A stretch of 64,000 nucleotides of DNA from Haemophilus paraphrohaemolyticus. Lineage in GTDB: Bacteria > Pseudomonadota > Gammaproteobacteria > Enterobacterales > Pasteurellaceae. Positions 59,460 to 64,000 of this stretch are shown piece by piece. A program made the translations under genes and the position numbers. Every line of letters starts with the position of its first letter. Positions within the stretch are counted from its first letter, which is position 1. The notes under the pieces are model-generated. The model was not told the origin of the DNA and searched no databases. It worked only from the letters and a program-made list of their open reading frames with translations. The stretch covers positions 1 to 64,000 of the forward strand of contig NZ_MUXX01000003.1 of the NCBI RefSeq assembly GCF_002015045.1, read 5' to 3'.

Positions 59460-60341
59460 ATGAATGATTTATCTATAATAATCCTTAATTATAATAGTTT
59501 TTTTGATACAAAAAAATGCGTTAAAAATCTCTTATCATTTAAATCAGATTTTAGAATAATTATTGTTGATAATTGTTCTACTGATAACTCATTTATAGAA
59601 CTTAAAACTTATTTCTCAGTAGAACTAGATAATAATCTAATTGATTTGATACAAACAGATAGAAACGGCGGTTATAGTTACGGGAACAACTATGGCATAA
59701 TTTATTCTAAAAATAAATATCAAAGTAAATATATCGCCATATTAAACCCTGATATCTTCTTACCTAATATTTCTAATCTAACAGAGTTAAAGAAAGTTCT
59801 TAAAGAGAATGACGATATAGCTTTAGTTGGAGGCTGTACTATCGAAAATAAAACATTTTCTCTAGAAAAATCAGCGTGGAATATACCAAATTGGAAGGAT
59901 GTTGTTTTAGATAGAGCATTGTTTTTACCTAAGAAGATAACACAATTAACTGTAATTAAGGATAACATTGGCCTAACGGAATGTATTGTAGGCTGTTTTT
60001 TTATGATAAAAGAAGATATCTTTAAGCAAGTAGGCTATTTTGACGAAAATGTTTTCTTATATAACGAAGAAAATATTTTGGGCATAAAGCTAAGAAAATA
60101 TGGTTATAAAGCAGCAGTTATTTTAGATCAATATTATTATCATAATCATAATTTCTCGAAAGATAAAAATAAAACATTATTAAATAAAATGAAAATGCTA
60201 GGAATTAGATTTACTTCTAGGAAGTATTTAATATCAACTTATTACTCTAGCATACTTATCCCTTTCTTATTTTTAGTTGAATTTATAAATGGTTCTAAGA
60301 TTGCTCTAGGACATATAAAATGGAAGATTTTAAGAAGATAA
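59460..60341 (+). CDS. GT2-family glycosyltransferase
   Basis: Protein of 293 residues. GT-A fold: LSIIILNYNSFFDTKKCVKNLL at the N-terminus, IIIVDNCSTDNS (about 37-48), NGGYSYGNNYGI, and AILNPDIFL in the D-x-D position (N-P-D), as in the WbbL/rhamnosyltransferase-like subgroup. A C-terminal hydrophobic helix (YSSILIPFLFLVEFI) could hold it at the membrane. The ATG at 59460 is directly after the previous stop; an in-frame TTG 12 bp earlier is less likely. Confidence 0.88.
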   Translation: MNDLSIIILNYNSFFDTKKCVKNLLSFKSDFRIIIVDNCSTDNSFIELKTYFSVELDNNLIDLIQTDRNGGYSYGNNYGIIYSKNKYQSKYIAILNPDIFLPNISNLTELKKVLKENDDIALVGGCTIENKTFSLEKSAWNIPNWKDVVLDRALFLPKKITQLTVIKDNIGLTECIVGCFFMIKEDIFKQVGYFDENVFLYNEENILGIKLRKYGYKAAVILDQYYYHNHNFSKDKNKTLLNKMKMLGIRFTSRKYLISTYYSSILIPFLFLVEFINGSKIALGHIKWKILRR

Positions 60342-60398
60342 ATACTATATAATCTTATAAAAATATTATTCATAAATAACTAGTATAAGACTGATAAA

Positions 60399-61688
60399 AT
60401 GAAAGCTCTAATAGTATTCCTATTTTTTATATTTATAATTCTTCTTTACTTATTCTTTTATAAGAAAAAGAATAACATATTACTTATAATCCCCATTATC
60501 TCCTGCTTTAATTTCTTAGTGCCATTTTCTGATTCAGAATACTATATGGCTGGGTTAGCATCAAAATTTAGTGTAGATAGTACAGCAATAGCATTACTCT
60601 CTATTCTAGTATATTTTCTCATGATAAAAAATATAAAAAAAGACTTTTTGTATTTTGTAATTTTTCTACTAGTGATCTATCCATTATACCAGTTATACAC
60701 ATTAGATCTAATAATCGATTTACCAAAATATGTTGGAAGTTATTCAATTTTATTATCTATTTTTTTATGTTATTTTATTGCATTTAATGTAGCTTATGAT
60801 ACTTATTTCGTAAACAAGTTTCTTTCATTTATCAATTATACTGCTATATATAATGGAATAATCTCTATTATGCAGATTATTACAAAAAAGAGTTTGTTAT
60901 TTAATTATTGGGATGGTTCTATCTTATATACAGTTGGCGGAACTAATAGTTATAGAGCTATAGGAATCATAGGCTCCAATAATGCTGCTGGTAATTTAGG
61001 AGCATTACTATTTACAATTTGTTGTTTTAATTTTATTAAATCAAAGGATAGAATATCTTTAGTTGCCTGTATACTTTCAGTAATTGCTATTGCATTATCT
61101 CAAACAAGGGTTGCAATGCTAGCTTTGGTAATAGTTTTTATATTATTTTCTATTTATAAAGCTTTCAAGTTTGATTTTAAAATTAAGAAGAGAAACATAT
61201 ATATTGGAATTATGCTAATAACTATTATTAGTATAGCGACTTACCTTTTTGGATATAGTGTTTATGAGGAATTATTTATAAATAGAGGAAATACTGAATC
61301 ATCTAGAATAGTCCAATTTGCAGAGGTTTTTGATAATGCTGTTTTAAAACATCCTATATGGGGAATAGGTTTAGGTCAGTGGAGAGCTTATATGTATTAT
61401 ACATATGATGTAATTGATCTGTATATACATTCTCAATATCTAAACGTATTAGCCGAACAAGGTGTAATATCTTTTTTGGTATTTGTTTTTATTAACCTAT
61501 ATCCATTATATAAAATATTAATCAGTAACTATTTAAGTTTAAATTATAGGGTATTAGCACTTTTTCTCTTTATAGTTAATATCATCGTATCAAATGCTAA
61601 TCCTAATCAGTTTTATTTGCTAAATAATATATTTTACTATATGGTTATATTTATGGTATATGGTATGTCTAAACAGACTAGTAAATAG
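60399..61688 (+). CDS. wzy: Wzy-type O-antigen/polysaccharide polymerase
   Basis: Membrane protein of 429 residues with about 11 hydrophobic spans and a periplasmic loop containing GNTESSRIVQFAEVFDNAVLKHPIWGIGLGQWRAYM followed by HSQYLNVLAEQGVISFLVF. This is the O-antigen ligase/polymerase (Wzy_C) pattern with its key Arg and His. In a locus with Wzx and Wzz it should be the polymerase. WaaL-type ligase function cannot be excluded from sequence alone. Strongly AT-rich. Confidence 0.86.
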   Translation: MKALIVFLFFIFIILLYLFFYKKKNNILLIIPIISCFNFLVPFSDSEYYMAGLASKFSVDSTAIALLSILVYFLMIKNIKKDFLYFVIFLLVIYPLYQLYTLDLIIDLPKYVGSYSILLSIFLCYFIAFNVAYDTYFVNKFLSFINYTAIYNGIISIMQIITKKSLLFNYWDGSILYTVGGTNSYRAIGIIGSNNAAGNLGALLFTICCFNFIKSKDRISLVACILSVIAIALSQTRVAMLALVIVFILFSIYKAFKFDFKIKKRNIYIGIMLITIISIATYLFGYSVYEELFINRGNTESSRIVQFAEVFDNAVLKHPIWGIGLGQWRAYMYYTYDVIDLYIHSQYLNVLAEQGVISFLVFVFINLYPLYKILISNYLSLNYRVLALFLFIVNIIVSNANPNQFYLLNNIFYYMVIFMVYGMSKQTSK

Positions 61689-61753
61689 GTCATTTTTAAT
61701 TGTTAAAATAGATACATTAGTTCCAACCTATTGCTTGAGATGAGAATTATATA

Positions 61754-63064
61754 ATGAGAAGAAATTTACATATTATTTTATTGCTTTTATCTGATATATT
61801 TTTTATTTTTATATCTATACTATTAGCTATATCAATCAGGAAGCTTCTAAATGTTTTTTTTGATCTTCCCAATGTTAATTATTCTTATATAACATTCTTG
61901 AATATATATATTATTTTGATAGCTATTCTTGCTTTTGAAGGTGTTTATACAAAACGTTTTGACTTCTGGCACGAGACCAAAATAATAATCAGATCCTCAA
62001 TTCTTTCTTTTATTATTATTTTTGCTAATCTAGCACTGGAACAAAATACTAATTTTTATTCTAGAACTGGTTTGTTATTTATCTTCATTATATCAGCTTT
62101 AATCTTACCTATTTCAAAGTTTTATATTAAAAGACTTCTTTTTAGATTTGATGTATGGAAAAAAATAGCAACAGTTATCAGTGAAAATGTAGATTTTAAG
62201 AGCCAATTATTTGACGATCCATATTTAGGATATGTTCGAGCAACTGGATTACAACGAGGAATAATATTCATAGATGGTCAAACAATAGGGAAAGAGAAAT
62301 TAGATAAAATTATAGAAAGCAATCTAAGAAATAGTAGAGAAATTGTTTTTACTCCTGTTTTAAATGGGTATGACTTTTCCAATTCCTATATTTATAACAT
62401 GTTCAACTCTAGAACTAATATTTTTACTTTAGAAAATGAACTGTTAGTTAAACGTAATCAGGTTTGTAAAATGTTTTTAGATTACACACTTGTTATAATG
62501 TCAATGCCAATTTGGCTACCTGTATTACTTATTATTGCAGGAATTATAAAGAAAGAAGACCCAAATGGAGGTGTTTTATTTAAGCAGGAAAGATTAGGTA
62601 AAAACGGAAAAGTCTTTACTTGTTATAAATTCCGTTCCATGTATACTGATCACTCATTTATGGAAGCATGGCTTAAAGAACACCCAGAAGAAAAAGAATA
62701 TTATGATAAATATCATAAATACATCAATGATCCTCGGGTTACAAGAATCGGAAATATTCTCAGAAAAACCTCTTTAGATGAATTGCCACAGCTCATTAAT
62801 GTGTTAAAAGGCGAAATGAGCTTAGTTGGACCTCGTCCTTATATGGTAACTGAAAAAGAAGATATTGGTCAGAAATCTCATCTTGTGCTTGCAGTAAAAC
62901 CAGGTATTACTGGAATATGGCAAGTCAGCGGTCGAAGTGATGTTGATTTTGATAACCGTGTTGAAATGGATATTTGGTATATGAAGAATTGGTCTTTATG
63001 GAATGACATTGTTATTCTATTAAAAACAATTGGTACTGTTTTAGGGCGTGGTGGAGCACGTTAA
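61754..63064 (+). CDS. Undecaprenyl-phosphate sugar phosphotransferase, WbaP type
   Basis: Initiating transferase of 436 residues. Four or five N-terminal membrane spans (about 5-125), a central soluble domain with another span near 245, and the C-terminal catalytic domain: [61 protein letters not shown] and [19 protein letters not shown]. This is the bacterial sugar transferase (PF02397) with a WbaP-like N-terminus, probably moving Gal-1-P (less likely Glc-1-P) to the lipid carrier. It is the last of the AT-rich block. Confidence 0.92.
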   Translation: MRRNLHIILLLLSDIFFIFISILLAISIRKLLNVFFDLPNVNYSYITFLNIYIILIAILAFEGVYTKRFDFWHETKIIIRSSILSFIIIFANLALEQNTNFYSRTGLLFIFIISALILPISKFYIKRLLFRFDVWKKIATVISENVDFKSQLFDDPYLGYVRATGLQRGIIFIDGQTIGKEKLDKIIESNLRNSREIVFTPVLNGYDFSNSYIYNMFNSRTNIFTLENELLVKRNQVCKMFLDYTLVIMSMPIWLPVLLIIAGIIKKEDPNGGVLFKQERLGKNGKVFTCYKFRSMYTDHSFMEAWLKEHPEEKEYYDKYHKYINDPRVTRIGNILRKTSLDELPQLINVLKGEMSLVGPRPYMVTEKEDIGQKSHLVLAVKPGITGIWQVSGRSDVDFDNRVEMDIWYMKNWSLWNDIVILLKTIGTVLGRGGAR

Positions 63065-63086
63065 TAATATAAGGATAAATTATTTT

Positions 63087-64000
63087 ATGAAAATTTTAGT
63101 CACAGGCGGGGCAGGCTTTATCGGCTCTGCAGTTGTTCGCCATATTATTGCAAACACACAGGATAGCGTAGTTAACGTAGATAAATTAACCTATGCAGGG
63201 AATTTAGAATCTCTCGAATCTGTAGAAAATAATCCACGCTACGCTTTTGAACAAGTGGATATTTGTGATGCAAAAGCACTTGCTCGTGTCTTTGAACAAC
63301 ACCAACCTGATGCAGTTATGCACTTAGCGGCAGAAAGCCACGTTGACCGTTCTATTGATGGGCCTGCGGCGTTTATTGAGACCAATATCGTTGGCACTTA
63401 TACTTTATTAGAAGCGGCTCGTGCTTATTGGAATACCTTAAGCGATGAGAAAAAACCTGCATTCCGTTTCCACCACATTTCAACCGATGAAGTGTATGGT
63501 GATTTAGAAGGGACAGATGATCTCTTTACTGAAACCACCTCTTACGCACCAAGCAGCCCTTATTCAGCTTCAAAAGCCTCAAGCGATCATTTAGTTCGTG
63601 CGTGGTTGCGTACTTATGGCTTGCCAACGATTGTGACCAACTGTTCAAACAACTATGGTCCATTCCACTTCCCAGAAAAATTGATCCCACTAATGATCTT
63701 AAATGCGTTAGATGGTAAACCGCTTCCTGTATATGGTAACGGTCAACAAATTCGCGATTGGCTATTCGTTGAAGATCACGCACGTGCGTTATATAAAGTG
63801 GTTACAGAAGGTGAAGTAGGTGAAACCTATAACATCGGTGGGCACAATGAAAAAGCTAACATTGATGTCGTTCGCACTATCTGTGCCTTATTAGAAGAGC
63901 TAGTGCCAAATAAACCAGCAGATGTAACGAAATATGAAGATTTAATCACTTATGTGAAAGATCGCCCAGGTCACGATGTGCGCTATGCGATTGATGCCGC
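63087..64000 (+). CDS. rmlB: dTDP-glucose 4,6-dehydratase, 5' part (runs off the window)
   Basis: Open to the right edge; 304 codons visible of about 350. SDR fold with NAD site [15 protein letters not shown] at the N-terminus, [13 protein letters not shown], catalytic T-D-E in [13 protein letters not shown], and [15 protein letters not shown] with Tyr and Lys. It makes dTDP-4-keto-6-deoxyglucose, precursor of dTDP-rhamnose or other 6-deoxy sugars. RBS AAGGAT is 11 nt before the ATG. Its base composition returns to that of the core genes, unlike the AT-rich genes before it, so it may belong to the conserved right flank. Confidence 0.95.
   Translation, partial: MKILVTGGAGFIGSAVVRHIIANTQDSVVNVDKLTYAGNLESLESVENNPRYAFEQVDICDAKALARVFEQHQPDAVMHLAAESHVDRSIDGPAAFIETNIVGTYTLLEAARAYWNTLSDEKKPAFRFHHISTDEVYGDLEGTDDLFTETTSYAPSSPYSASKASSDHLVRAWLRTYGLPTIVTNCSNNYGPFHFPEKLIPLMILNALDGKPLPVYGNGQQIRDWLFVEDHARALYKVVTEGEVGETYNIGGHNEKANIDVVRTICALLEELVPNKPADVTKYEDLITYVKDRPGHDVRYAIDA

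Overview
The window is chromosomal DNA of a Pasteurellaceae bacterium. The order and sequence of the housekeeping genes (arcA, nadR, hslR-hslO, dnaA-dnaN-recF, tatABC) are typical of that family. The intergenic regions carry many copies of the 9-mer ACAAGCGGT or its complement ACCGCTTGT, the DNA uptake signal of the Actinobacillus pleuropneumoniae type. This points to the Actinobacillus / Mannheimia / Bibersteinia side of the family rather than Haemophilus influenzae. A hemB gene is present, which H. influenzae lacks. I cannot fix the species from sequence alone.

Layout. 1-2.8 kb: the 3' part of a trimeric autotransporter adhesin with an IS3-family remnant after it. 2.8-11.3 kb: an M16 peptidase-like protein, a SbmA/YddA-type ABC exporter, grxA, purC with a PurR operator, a SIMPL protein, trmO and menA. 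11.3-16.2 kb: a surface and iron-uptake stretch with a secreted esterase, a TonB-dependent receptor, a decayed IS1016-type element and a TbpB-like lipoprotein whose last codons lie in the IS end. 16.2-28.3 kb: hslR, hslO, sodC, asd, a HAD phosphatase, a peptide/heme-type binding lipoprotein, prfA, dnaA, dnaN, recF and a small membrane methyltransferase. 28.4-30.4 kb: a CysJ-like diflavin reductase next to a stand-alone Aer-like PAS protein.

30.6-35 kb holds the most coherent unusual unit. It contains msrAB, ccdA and tlpA (periplasmic methionine sulfoxide repair), an ECF sigma factor with a 62-residue zinc-type anti-sigma factor, and a divergent secreted protein whose mature part is about 29% methionine. 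The promoters of msrAB and of the Met-rich gene share the same bipartite motif at identical spacing. This suggests one oxidant-induced regulon that both repairs methionine and supplies a methionine sink. A small outer-membrane barrel gene follows.

35-51.5 kb: arcA (with a 15-bp tandem duplication at its 3' end), a metallophosphoesterase overlapping nadR, ribF, ileS, an orphan lipoprotein, pssA, rlmB, corA, tatABC, hemB, prfC and erpA. 51.6-64 kb: a Wzx/Wzy-dependent surface polysaccharide locus beginning beside erpA: Wzz, Wzx, four glycosyltransferases, WecB, a Stealth-type sugar-phosphate transferase, Wzy, a WbaP-type initiating transferase and rmlB, which runs off the window. From Wzx to the initiating transferase the DNA is visibly AT-richer than the flanking genes, and base use returns to normal at rmlB.
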